This document shows, one piece after another, positions 1 to 11,017 of a DNA stretch of 64,000 nt. The notes under the pieces are model-generated. The model saw only the letters and a list, made by a program, of their open reading frames with translations. It ran no database searches and had not been told where the DNA came from. The stretch's first letter is position 1; each line of letters starts with the position of its first letter. The DNA is taken from NCBI GenBank assembly GCA_011032825.1, contig JAADJZ010000004.1, forward strand, positions 1,116,001 to 1,180,000. Reading direction: 5' to 3'. The DNA is from Massariosphaeria phaeospora (lineage: Eukaryota > Ascomycota > Dothideomycetes > Pleosporales). Position numbers and translations under genes: made by a program.

Positions 1-1486
1 CTCAATATTACGACGGAACTTAGACGGAACTCTTGAATATAACCAACCTCGACTAGCTAAGATAGCTAGAGTTACTAGCATTAAAGAAAGAATGCATTAA
101 GAATAGAGCAAGGACAACTAGCAAAGATAGATAGTTACGAATAACACCTAGGCTATACAGCTTATCTAGGAATTACATGCTTCACGAGCATATAGACACC
201 TAGGGATTAACGAAATAGTTCAACGAATCTCGAATAAGTACTTAATGCCCTACGTACGAAACACAGTTTAAAAAGCAATAGGCAACTGTTTGGATTGTTT
301 AAAGAACAAACCTAAAAGACATAAGCTCTATAGATTACTTTAACTGCTAGAACTACTCGCACGCTTATAGATTAGCGTTACGATGGACTTTATAGTAAAA
401 CTCTTGAAATCGTTAGAACCTAGATTAGCACGGCTATGCAACTCGATCTTGGTAATCGTAGATTAATTAACTAAAGAATTACATTTCGTACTAACAGAAG
501 AGACAATTACAGTAGAAAAAATAGCTTACGAAGTTACAAAGACACTCGTCGCTAATTACAAATTGCTAGAACAGTTTATTACAAATAGAGACAAGCTGTT
601 TACATTAAAGTTTTAGAATACGTTCTTAGCCTAGTTAAGAGTTGCAAAGAAGCTATCGACTAGCTTTCACCCACAAACAGACGGCTAGACAGAACGAACG
701 AACTAAACACTAGAACAGTATTTACGAATGTACACTAACAAGCTGCAGAACAACTAAGTTGAACTTCTGCTAACAGCACAATTGGCATACAACAGCACGA
801 GGTCTACGACGACAGGACACTCGCTATACTACGCAAACCATAGATATAAGCTAGTAGCTTATTGAAATCTAAAGAATATTGAAAGCATTTTACTAGCAGC
901 GGACGACAAGGCTTTTAGAATGCGAGAATTACATAACGAATTGAGCAAACGAATTGCTCAAAGAAACCTCACGACAGCTAAGTTAGCAAACAAGAAAAAG
1001 CTTGAGGGACCAACTTTTAAAGAGAGAAATAGAGTTTTCCTCTTACGAAAAAACCTGAAAACTAAACGACTATGCAACAAGTTGAACAACTTCTGAATAA
1101 GACTATTTAAAATCTTAGAGGTTAAGGGACTTGTATCGTTCAAACTATAGCTACTTACAAGCATGCGCATACACCTAGTTTTTCACAAATCACTTCTTGA
1201 ACCAGCACTACTAAACGCCGAAGTAGCAACCAATATCGAGCTCGAAGACGAAGAGTACGAAGTCGAGAAAGTCAAGGACCTACAGAAGTTCGAACGTTAG
1301 TGGAAGTACTTGGTTAAATAGCAAGAATAGCTAGAAAGCTAGAATACATAGGAACTAATACGGAATTTTACGAACTGCAAGGAACTAGTACGAAAGTATT
1401 ACTAGCAAAATCTAGAGGCAGAGAATCCGAGTTCTCTAGGAAAGCAGAAAAGTTAAAAGAAAAAGAAGCAAATAGAGAAGAGTTAG
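1..1486 (+). pseudogene. Gypsy integrase plus chromodomain, RIP-degraded
   Basis: C-terminal part of a Gypsy polyprotein. Read through TAG/TAA stops, it shows the integrase HHCC finger (ending C-L-D-C near 290-300), the first catalytic block TMDFIV near 385, a second block reading TNRDKLF near 590 where the family has S-D-R-D (Asp now Asn), and the TDGxTERTNQTLEQYLR block near 680-725. A chromodomain follows at about 1225-1420 (EYEVEKVKDL, then YLVKxQE and NTxELIRNF). Chromodomains of this class are thought to direct integration to heterochromatin. In-frame stops occur at Trp/Gln positions, so no functional protein is made. Confidence 0.92.
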
Positions 1487-2057
1487 TCTGTAACTAGCCT
1501 AGGTTAGCTAAAAGCGTTTCGAATAGCAGCGGTACAGGACTATTGGTGGAAATTGTACTCTTGGAATCGACAGCAGCGCTGGACTGCGCAGCCTCTAGTT
1601 TCTTTAGCTCTTTAATAGCCACCTACTTATTAGCAAGACGCTAATTCCTTTCTATCTTAGCAATAGAAAGCTCTACTCGAAGAGTAGCAGCACGGAACTT
1701 CGCCGCAAACACTATCTAAGCAGCTTGGATCCGTGCAGATAGCACCTGTTGCTTAGCTAGCAAAAGCTAATGTTGCAAGTTGCGACGCTTTTGTTGAAAA
1801 GCTGCTTACTCTCTTTTCGTTAGAGCAAGACTGCAGAGCGCGCTAGACTAAAGACATTTAGCACACTTATTTGACGAAAGATTAACTAGGCACTTTAAGT
1901 TCTCTTTAGAACAACGGCCGCAAGGAGCAGGCATCTTTAGACTAGTCTCGCGAATACAAGCAACTTGATCGTAACAACGGCAGGTTAACTTAGAGCACGA
2001 ATCCACGGAAAGCGAAGACTTAGGCATAGTTAAACTCAAAGACTCAAAAGAATACAA
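1480..2057 (-). pseudogene. Antisense Zn2Cys6-cluster protein inside Gypsy-1 (copy 1)
   Basis: This minus-strand frame lies between the integrase and the 3' LTR, opposite to gag-pol. It starts at an ATG (2055-2057) and is open for 69 codons; reading through TAG/TAA gives about 190 codons. The Cys spacing from PCGRCSKENLKC through KCAKC to SSALC is CX2CX6CX8CX2CX6C, the exact Zn(II)2Cys6 fungal transcription-factor pattern. It is followed by an Ala/Lys/Glu-rich, probably coiled-coil tail (for example AIKELKKLEAA). All six cysteines recur in the copies near 35.6 kb and 56.4 kb. A DNA-binding or regulatory role is inferred from the motif only. Confidence 0.75.
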
Positions 2058-2193
2058 GAAAAAGCTACGACACGACGGGAATTAGAGTTAACCTACTCTT
2101 ATACGAAAGAGCACCTCTAATGCAAAGCACAAAAAGAACCGGCACAGCACAGCAAGACAGCTATTAAAACGATATCCTTAAAGAGAGAGATAA

Positions 2194-2694
2194 TGTTACA
2201 AACAAAGACAATACTAGGTATCGTAGATTAAGCAACGACGCAGAAAGGTTGTTAGGGCTTGCAGGTTTGCAAGACGAGAGTACAGCGATGCGCGAAGCAG
2301 AATTAGGTTAGCAGTTACGTAATAGTAATTAGTGCGATTAGAGCCTTAGCGGACTAAGCACACTAAGCAGCGAGCGCTTAGCTAGCTTAAAGCGCTTAGT
2401 AACTAAGCACACTAAGCGAACTAAGTAGAACGCTTTTAGCAGAGAATTATAAAACTATATAGATTAGCAGGATTTTTTTTACAGTTTAGATTCTTTGTAG
2501 TTAACTCTCTTAAGTACATCTTATACATAGATTGGATCTATAGGCAACAAATTGTTACTTTGTTATTCTATCCAAAATAGAATTGAGATTGTTCTTTTGT
2601 TGTTACTAAGCTCTTCGAACACAGAACAATTCCTTAGGCGGAATCTTCGAGTCTAATAACTCGTACCTTCGGTAAGAAAACACCTCTAATAACA
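2194..2694 (+). repeat. 3' LTR of Gypsy-1 copy 1
   Basis: 501 bp, begins TGTTACAAAC and ends CTAATAACA, so it has a TGTTA...TAACA inverted terminus. It is homologous end to end to the LTRs at 27445, 35963, 44064 and 56711. It contains an iterated ACTAAGCACACTAAGC-type block around 2350-2425. Confidence 0.95.
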
Positions 2695-3133
2695 TAAACC
2701 TACGATTAAACGCAGTTTTACACTAGCTTATGTCTCTAGACCGTAGCCGCTATTAGCTGCTATTAGCTAGCTATTAGCTAGAAATAATTCTCGCCTAATT
2801 TCGCCTAATATTAATAATTTAATAACAATATATTACTATACTTTTATAATACTTTACTATATAACTTACTAGTACCTATAAGTGTATTAACTCTAGAAAG
2901 TACAGTAGAAGTAATCTAGCTAAGTAGAAAAATCCTAAGTACGTTAAAGTACTCTAAGATAAACTATAGATAGTATACCTAGGCGCTAGTATACTTATAC
3001 TAATAAAAAAAAAGTTTCTAAGTAAAAATCTTAGGTTTAGTACCTAATCTTAAATAATTTTTTTTTTGTTAAGGTTTAGTCTAGCTAGGTGCTAGGCGAG
3101 TTTATTCTAGATTTAGAAACTTTATAATATATA
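2695..3133. other. AT-rich host sequence between transposons
   Basis: No coding sequence seen. 2696-2725 is a near-perfect reverse complement of 20651-20680. 2746-2790 is rich in GCTATTAGCT-type units, one of which (2746-2758) is the inverse of 7062-7074. These may be the edges of one old element that was later split by the two pogo insertions. Confidence 0.5.
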
Positions 3134-4977
3134 ACGTGTTTCATTAGTAAGTTAGCTACTTTAGTAAGTTGGCTACTAAACACCGGCGCGGCAACTGCGC
3201 GGCAACAATACGTAATGTCTTAACAACACAACGCGCAAAGTACCTATACTAAAGGCGATATATATATTGCTATTTCTAATATTCAATCTAAGCAGATTTA
3301 AAGCAAAAGGCGCGCTGCTGCAGTCTACAAAGTCTCTTAATCAACAATTTAAAACCAACGCGCTAAGAAACGCCTTCGACGCAACTGCGAGCCAAAATTA
3401 AAGCGCTTTACAAAACTAGAGAAAAAGGCGATTGTGCAGCGTATACTTAACGAATCTCTACAAGGTTTACTGCTTTTAAAAGCATACATACAAGATATAG
3501 CAAATAGACTACTAAAAGAGCGCAGATGCAACCTTACTAGCAAGTGCTAGGTTAATAGGTTTATCAAGCGTACTCTTAAGCTGCGAACGCGATAGAGCTG
3601 TTTGTACAATCGCTAGCGAGCTGCTTGCAAAGACTTAGCAGTTATTAAGCCCTAGTTCAGCCTAGTTCAATTGGTAAAAGCGAAGTACAGTATTCTTAAT
3701 AAGAATACCTAGAACTTTGATGAATTAAGCTTCTTAATAGGCAAGATTACGTCTTAGCTCGTAGTAACAAGCTTAGATAAGCCTAAAAAAGCAAAGAAAC
3801 TACAGCCTAGCAATTGCGAATAGACTACTCTAATACAAGCTGTCAGCGCGACGAGGAAGCGCATTTTACTCTTTATTATTTTTGCTAGCAAGGTCTTAAT
3901 CTCTACCTAGTTTGAGCTAGAAATACTACGCAACTAGGTTATCTAAGTTAGTCTAAATAGCTAGACGAGCAACGATCTTAAGGTTGACTAGCTTAAACAC
4001 TTTAATACGCATGCAAAGTCTGTAAGAGCGTACAGGCTACTTATTATTAACAGCTACAAAAGCTATTGCTCGCTTGCTTTCTAGGACTACTGCAAGAAAA
4101 ACAAGATTATTGCTTTTTGCATGCTATTTTACTTATTGCACTTGCTGCAGCTTCTTGACGTTGCTTGCTTCGCGCCGCTAAAGCGCTCTTATAGCGATAG
4201 TATCTTAGCTTTGGCGCGCAACTACATTTACTACATTAGCAAAAAAACTTTCTTACTAGCCTTTAAAGCTGCCTACGAGCATACATTTACTAAAAAAAAC
4301 GCTCGCGCAGAGTTTAAAAGCGCTAGATTAGTTTTATTTGACCTAGATGCAGTGTTATCGAAGCTTGATGTAAAGTTGCGCACGCTAACTTTGCTACAGC
4401 GCAACAACGCTGCATAAAAAGCGAAAACGCTGCGCAACGCAAAAAAGCTAGAAGCTTAGACTACGCTTATTTAACAGAGAATGCAAAAGCGCTTAAGTTC
4501 TTTAGCAAGCTCTTTTAACGAGCAGGTACGACAGCTAAGTAAAGACGCGCAGCAGATAGCGCATAATATAGTGTTGCTGCAGAAGAAACAGGCGCGTATG
4601 CGAAGCGCAATTAAAGAGCTTACAAAGCGTAAAACCTGTAAAAGGCAATACGTACAAGTTAAAAAGACTCTAATAGTTAGTAAAGTATTTAACTTAATTG
4701 CTGCAAAAGAGAGTAGTAGTCGTAAGAACAGCAAGACGCCTGCGAAAAGAGTGCGCGCAGAGAAGCGCTGCGGCCGTTGCAGCAAGATTAGGCATAATTC
4801 CTGCACTTGTAAAGTAAAAATAGAGAATGTAAATAGTAGTACTGCTTTTGAATAATATTATTCTATTGCGTATAGTATAGTAATTTGTTGTAGTGTTGCA
4901 CTACGTCGCTGCGCGTGCGCGACGCTAGGGTTTAGTAGCCAACTCACTAAAGTAGCCAACTTACTAATGAAACACGT
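3134..4977 (+). mobile_element. Pogo-alpha copy 1, full-length DNA transposon
   Basis: 1844 bp with terminal inverted repeats starting ACGTGTTTCATTAGTAAG, flanked by TA target duplications (3132-3133, 4978-4979). Just inside each end a 16 bp unit close to TTAGTAAGTCGGCTAC occurs twice in tandem. The copy at 31324-33167 has exactly the same length and structure. Confidence 0.95.
3215..4855 (+). pseudogene. Pogo-alpha transposase, RIP-degraded
   Basis: Tc1/mariner-superfamily, pogo/Fot-type cut-and-paste transposase of 547 codons including stop, read from the ATG after the 5' TIR. It has an N-terminal helix-turn-helix/CENP-B-like DNA-binding part and then a DDE domain. D1 is kept in NFDELSF. 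D2 is lost, reading INSYKSY where the family has D-G-H/Y. D3 is kept in LLDVACF. The C-terminus carries a retroviral-type knuckle CGRCSKIRHNSCTC (CX2CX4HX4C). The longest uninterrupted stretch is the last 124 codons. Stops are TAG/TAA. Same length as copy 2, with no indels. Confidence 0.93.
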
Positions 4978-5138
4978 TAGCCTTTATTTAAATAACTCTA
5001 TTAACGCTATATTTACTTAAGTTTTAACTAAAGAATATAACGTAGAAGCTCCTAGATTTTGTTTATTAAATCTAAAATTCTAGTGTTTTTAGTGTCTTGG
5101 CGGATACTGTTTTTAGAAAATATAATATAAATATAATA

Positions 5139-7002
5139 ACGTAGATTCCTAGCGAGTTGCTTACCTGCGCTAAGCTTTCTTTCTACTACCTACTTCTTTC
5201 TTTCTACTACTTTCTCTCTAGCACCTAGTATAGGTTAAAATAACTTAAATTACTTAGAATTAACTGCTGCATCTAACCTACACGTGCGCTTATTGTGCTC
5301 TAGCTCGCCGCAGCGTCCACAGCGTCTTGAAAGCTAGCTGCCCTAATTACTAGCATTACTACGAGCTCTTTTTTTTGCTTTTTTTTTATTACTGCGCGCT
5401 TTAAACGCCTTAAGAGCTGTTAAGCGCACGCTTTTTTTAACTGTAAAAGTACTTTTTTGCTGCACACGCTTTCTCTTGTGCAATTTTCGTTGCAAAGAAG
5501 CTTCGTTAGCAGCTTAAAGTTTAGCAACTTAGTTGCGCAGTAGCAGCATAGAAGCTGCTGCATACTCTGCGCCTTTAGAAAGCTTTGCAAAAGCATTAAC
5601 TATTAAAGTAAAAAAGCTATCTACATGCCTTTGAATTTTCTTTTAAATTAGCGTTAATTGCGACCTAAATTTTAAAGTATTGCTTGAGGTTTGAGACTGC
5701 TAGGAACTGTTCTCTACGGTAGGTAATAGTAGAGTGCAAAGCTGCACGTTAAGCTTCAAAATCACCGCTTCTAGGTTGAATAGAACTAATCTAGCACTTT
5801 AAAAGCTTTTTTGAATATTGCTCTTTGTAATAGAAGCGTTGTAAGCGCTAATAAAGCATAGCAGAAACTCAAGTTTAGTAATGTAGTTAATTTAGTTGCG
5901 CATTAGATTCTTGGCTTAGCAGCCGTACGCCTTTTTTAAAAGCGCAAAACAGCTAACATTAAGAGGCTGCAGAAAGTGCGACGAGTAAGAAAGCATGCAA
6001 AAAGTAATAATGCTGTTATTCTTGTAGTACTGCTAAAAGGCGAGCGAGTTATAGCTCTTATAGCTATTAATAAAAAGTAAACGTACTATCTTAACAGTAC
6101 GTTTCTTTGTATAGGCGTTAAAGTGCTTTAACTACTTTAGACCTAGCTCGTTGTTTGTCTAGCTATTCTTAGAAACTGCGATAACCTAGTTGCGAAGTAA
6201 GCTATCTTTCTTGTACTAAGCAAAGAGGTAGTTCTTGCTCTAAAAAATAATAAAAAGTAGAATAGCTTACTCTATCGCGTTGACGCTTTGTACTACTGTT
6301 GTCTACTCTCTGTTACCTTGCTACACCGTTTTCAGCTGTTCTCAACGCTTTAAGCTAGTAATTACTGCACTCGTTAAGATCTAGCTTATTATAAAACTCG
6401 TTTTATCAAAGTTGTAGGTGTTCTTGTTTACTACGTTGTACTTGGCTTTTATATTTGCTACAAGCCTAAACTAGTTGGCTACAAGCTTAAAATTCTCACA
6501 GAGAGCTCTCTTATAGTCGTACTTTTAATTAAACTTAATTTAAAGCTTAGGATAACGCCTAACGAACGACGTAACCTAGTTTTTTTTAACTAGTAGCTAG
6601 CCTCGCGCTGCGAGTAGTAAGTTAGCTTTATTCTCTAACTTAGCAAGCCTAAGTAGAAAGCTTCGCGCGTTAAAGTTAATAGCATACTCTTTAATCACTG
6701 TGTCTTCTGTTAAACAAAGCTTTATTAAGTTAAGTGTGCAATCGCGTTGTAAGAGTTTTTTAGCAAGCTAATTGCTTAGTGTTTTTTAAAAAACGTTGTA
6801 GATTAATGCAGCGCGTTGCTAAAAAAGTGTTGCGTTGCGTTAGATAGCCTAGATCGCAAGCTGTATTTGGCTTTCGTTTGAAGCGCGTAGCGCGTTGTGT
6901 AGTTAAGCTATCGCGTAGTAGAAAGAAAGAAGCAGGTGTTGGTAGAAAGCTTGGCGCAGGTAAGCAACTCGCCTAAGTAAGCAACTCGCTAAGAATCTAC
7001 GT
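5139..7002 (-). mobile_element. Pogo-beta, full-length DNA transposon
   Basis: 1864 bp, termini ACGTAGATTC, TA target duplication (5137-5138, 7003-7004). The TIR holds the unit GCGAGTTGCTTAC, twice at the transposase-start end (right) and once at the other end. It lies only 160 bp from Pogo-alpha copy 1 and in the opposite orientation. Confidence 0.94.
5250..6911 (-). pseudogene. Pogo-beta transposase, RIP-degraded
   Basis: 554 codons including stop. The initiator reads ATA at 6909-6911, which fits ATG changed by TpG-to-TpA mutation. The DDE domain shows D1 in FDKTSF, D2 as INSYKSY (Asp to Asn) and D3 as LQPLNVSCF (Asp to Asn), so two of three catalytic residues are gone. It ends in the knuckle CGRCGELEHNKRTC followed by DAAVNSK and a stop. 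Divergent from Pogo-alpha but same architecture; no frameshift seen. Confidence 0.92.
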
Positions 7003-9460
7003 TATTAATAAACTTATATTACTATATATATATAGGCGCTAAAATCTTGGCAAAATATAACAGCTAATAGCGGCCAATTTTCTAGCTATTTAGCAATTAG
7101 CTGCTATTAGCTGCTTAGCTAGCAGCTAATAACTAAAAGTTATTTTCTTTGCTGCCAACAGCTGCTATCGGCAGCTAATAGCTAGATAAGCAGGTTAAGC
7201 AGTAGACATTTTTTTTGGCTCGAAATTTTTTCTTTTACGCAACTTCAACTTTTGCTTTAGTTAACTTAGTATAAAACCTTTGTACTACAATAAAGTTAAA
7301 TATTATAACTAAAGATAGTTGCAAAACTATTGCTAAATTCTACTCTAAAAAGCTTTATTAAGTAGTGCTTAGTAAGTGTAAGTACGCATGTATAAGCAAA
7401 GAGAAAATAGCTACGCTACTAAAGTAGTCTAGAGAAGAATTTTCTAAAGTAGCAACTAAGCGCGTAGAATAATAGCTATTCTTATGTAGTAGTATATAAT
7501 TCTATAATTCTTTTAGAGCTTTGTACGCTTCTAGGTAGAAAATCTAGAAACTTCTCTAGCTTTCTCTAATAGATATAGTCTCTTTTACTAAAGTATGTAT
7601 TAAAGCTTCTTTTAAAACCTTAGTAATATTAGCAGCTCTAAGTACTAACTATAACAATATTACTACTACTAAGCAGGCTAGAGTAGCACCTTTATATATA
7701 TTGCCTAGAACTTTTCTTTTAACTACTTCTTACTACTTTACTAGTAACTGCTACTCTACTAGCTTTAACTACTTTTCTTTTAATAGATTTAACCAACTAG
7801 ACTAACTCTTAACTAAAGTTAGAGTTAACCTATGTATTTCTCTAAGTTAACTTACTTTTAGTATCTCTTTAGTATAGCTTCTACTCTAGAATACTTCTAA
7901 CTTCTATATAATTTCTTTGTTAATCTGCAGCTTACAAACATAAGATTATTTAAATTCTTTAAATATTTTTTTATTTACTTAATCTTCTAAACCTCTTTAC
8001 AGCTAGAGTATTATAAAAAGGCTATGTATAATAAGCTCTTGCCTAAGCTTTAAAGTAACCTAGTACTAGAGTACTAAAACTACAAAGTGTTCTTTAAGTT
8101 TTTTATTACTAAGCTAGATAAGCTTACTAATTTCTATTTTAAGCTTTTTAATCTATTTATGTATACTACTATATCTTAGGGCCTAAGAATTACCTATAGG
8201 TAGCAAAAACAACATTTATAAATAAAAAAAGCTAGAGAGTTAGCATAGCTACTACTCTAACTATAATAGACAAGCTAAAGCAAATAATAAAGCAGCATTA
8301 TCTAGTAGAGAATTATTTACTAGTTTAAAAGATAACTCTAAAGAAAAGCTTAAAATTATTTTCTTAGATAATAAAAATAACTACTCTAACTTAGATAACT
8401 TTAAAGAGAACTTTTCTAACGCTCTTTTCTCTTTTAAACGCTGTAATTACTAAAAGAAATAATACTTTAAATCTAGTAAGCTACTAACTTAAAGATTACT
8501 AGTTAGGCTTTTTTTATAACTATCTTTTAAATTCTTTTACTTTTATAGTAATAGTTAACTAAAGTTAAGCTACTGTACGCACTAGTCTATACTAAAAAGA
8601 ATACTTATATTCTCTATTTACTTAGGTTGCTACTTCTAGTTTTACTTGGATACTGCGGAAATAGCTTAGCTCTATTTTACTACTATTTGCTTTATATTTA
8701 TTCTAGTAATTTGCTAGTATTAAAATTGTTTGCTCTTTAGGTTTTTGCACTACTATTTGCTACTATTTACTTTATTTACCTGCTAATTATTACCTGCAAA
8801 CTACTTCTAGTATCTATTTTTCTAATCTATCTAGAAACTAAACTAGCTATACCTATTAATCTAATACTTCTAAAGCTAAACAAATACCTCTAAAGCTTAC
8901 TTTATTATAGGCAGTAAGCTAATACCTACTAAAGCTTTTTTGTACTTTTTACTATTATTAGTAGCTTAATGCACTTTTTTTATATATTCTAGAATAAAGC
9001 TTAAGTATATTTAGCGCAAAATAAACTATATAGATTAGAAAATAATTCTAAAAAGTAAGTTTTATATAAGAAACTAAGTAAATATGCGCAAGCTTATACA
9101 ACTAGTAAAGTAAATAAAAAGTACCTTAAGCGTTCTTATAATTTTTAACTTTTTAAAAAAATTTAATTTTCTTTTATCTCTTCTATTTAGCTTTCTTTAG
9201 GCTTTAGAGAGAGAGAGAGAAAAGAGTAATATAATAGTTTCTATAACAACCTTTTACTACAAGTTTTGCTTTTACTTTTACTTTTCTCTATTACGTAATC
9301 TAGTTATATAATACCTTTTTTAGAACTAGCGTATTTTTCTTTTTATATATATAGCTCTATATATTTCTTAGTTAGCTTACTACTTTATTATAGCTAAATC
9401 TATCTACACTTTTTTAAATAACTTTTACTTTTACTTTAGTTAACTTAGTATATAACCTTT
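7003..9460. other. Unidentified decayed region, possibly an old element
   Basis: I do not recognise a family here. Plus-strand reading through stops gives stretches that look coding, for example around 8215-8470 (SRELFTSLKDNSKEKLKIIF), and around 7920-8180 a Phe/Lys-rich segment. A 27 bp sequence at 7255-7281 recurs in direct orientation at 9434-9460 with one difference, which could mark the two ends of a 2.2 kb element. 7062-7190 is rich in AGCTAATAG units. A GA dinucleotide run lies near 9210. Confidence 0.35.
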
Positions 9461-9471
9461 ACAGTAGAAAA

Positions 9472-9539
9472 TATAGTAGAGTTCTACTAAGTAGACTCTA
9501 GACCTAGAAATAGTAAATTTATAATAGAACTCTACTATA
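9472..9539. repeat. Short palindromic repeat, shared with 63.9 kb
   Basis: Perfect 15 bp inverted arms (9472-9486 TATAGTAGAGTTCTA, 9525-9539 TAGAACTCTACTATA) around a 38 bp loop. The whole block plus about 10 bp recurs in reverse orientation at 63899-63980. Confidence 0.7.
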
Positions 9540-9760
9540 CGCACTAGTTAGATCTTTAATATAGCTTTTTATTTATTAAATCTATGAAAGATAAATGAAA
9601 GATACTCTAGACTAGCTAGAATTCTCTAATAATTTTATATATAATTGTGTTTATATATCTGCAGCACGTGTTAAATTTGCATTAGTATATCTATAGTATT
9701 AGGTAAGATATTAAAAAGTAAAGATTTTGATTTTCGTTTTCTAGTCCGTGCGGAGCTGAC

Positions 9761-9795
9761 CCAACTTTAACTCAACCTATACCTATTCGCTAGCC
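9761..9795 (-). mobile_element. hAT-type MITE end fragment
   Basis: Ends CCTATACCTATTCGCTAGCC, the inverse of the terminus of the MITEs at 19930, 24669 and 57990. Only the end is recognisable. The adjoining 9798-9840 matches the reverse complement of Copia-2 sequence near 19600-19640. Confidence 0.5.
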
Positions 9796-10009
9796 TAAAT
9801 AATATTATGTAGTTTAAAATACCGCATACACTTTAAAAGTAGTAAGAAGCGCGAAGTAGAAAGTTAAAAGAAGTAACTATACTCGATAGAAGTTTAGATT
9901 TGATACTTTTAGCGAAGCATTTTCGCTCGCCTAGTTTTGCAAGCGCTTAATAATTTTATTAACTTTTTATCTACAATCTACTTACTATCGTTAGTGTTTG
10001 CTTTATAAA

Positions 10010-11017
10010 ATGCTCGTAGCAGCTTCAAATCGTTTGCTTGTGCTAACTAGCTATAGGTTAGAGCATAAGTTGCTTTAGCGCGTTTTATAGCGCTTTAAAG
10101 CTAGCTATAACAACAGCGGGATTGCTTAAAAGCTAGGCGTTAAGCGTTTTTGTGTAAGCAAAATTCAACTTAGCGTTAAGCAATAGAAGCAGCTATATTC
10201 TTCGATTACTATCAAACGCGAAAGAAAAAGTTATTTCTTTTAAATCTACGAAAACGGCCTGCTCGACTTTATCTACAGCCGAACTAAGCTCTATATTAAT
10301 AAAATAAAAGAGTTTCTGTATAACGATTTTAGTGTAGAAACCTCAAACGCTACTATCAAAAAGTTCTTGAAATCTATTCGCTAGAGTTACAAGGTAGCTG
10401 AAAAAACAGCTTGCAAGCGCAGTAAGCTTCTGCGGGCACTATTTAGAGCTCGCTTCTAAAGTTAGAAAGCTAATTAAGTTGTTTATTTAAATAAGTTTGC
10501 TGCTAACGAGCGTATAAGAGATAGAAAGCGTAGATAAGCACCTATTAATTAGCTTTGCTAGTTAAGCTACGCTGTTAAACGCTTCGAAAGATATAGTCTA
10601 TTACTAGCGATAACGATTAATAGCTACTTTACCTATACAATCTTTCAAAAAGCTATTACCGCTAAGATATTTAATAATTTTCTAGAGTATTAGGTATTGC
10701 TATATTGCTAGGCGTACCTAGCGCTTTAATCTATTATAGTAATAGACAACGCTTTAATCTATTAATCGAATCGCGTACGTTAGCTTTGCTAAGATTGAAG
10801 CGTTGTTTTGAAGTACTTGCTGCTATACTCGCTAGATTATAACCTAATTAAGCAATTATTTAAGAAGTTAAAGAGTTAGCTGCGTAAAAACAACAAAGAC
10901 GCTACTGTTTTAGATAATTACAGTTATTACTTAGATTACGCTGTAGAGCGCTATTGCTATAAGTTAGCAAAAACTTTGTTTAGGCATTGCTAGTACGTGT
11001 TTAATAAAGAAGCATAG
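10010..11017 (+). pseudogene. Tc1/mariner (DDE_3/IS630-type) transposase relic
   Basis: About 335 codons from an ATG at 10010. The N-terminus has a helix-turn-helix-like region (GVKRFCVSKIQ). The catalytic part reads YLNKFAANERIRDRKR where the family has I-D-E-S (first Asp now Asn), then IVIDNALIY (second Asp kept), then YSLDYNLIK where the family has SPDYNPIE (final Glu now Lys). This is the D,D34E/D type of single-ORF transposase. Stops are TAG/TAA at Trp/Gln positions. I could not define terminal repeats, so the element limits are open. Confidence 0.85.

Larger units (their letters stand above)
1..2694 (+). mobile_element. 3' half of a Ty3/Gypsy chromovirus (Gypsy-1 copy 1)
   Basis: The left edge of the window cuts this element just upstream of the integrase zinc finger. 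What remains is integrase, chromodomain, an antisense reading frame and the 3' LTR. It matches the same part of the full-length copies at 27445-36462 and 44064-57213 along its whole length. It has fewer in-frame stops and higher GC than those copies, so it is less RIP-mutated. The 5 bp after the LTR are TAAAC; the other target-site copy lies outside the window. Confidence 0.93.

Noticed and set aside
4471..4806. Minus-strand open stretch opposite the end of Pogo-alpha (also at 32661-32996)
   Set aside because: Shadow of the least mutated part of the transposase; unlike the Gypsy-1 antisense frame it shows no domain and no start conservation.
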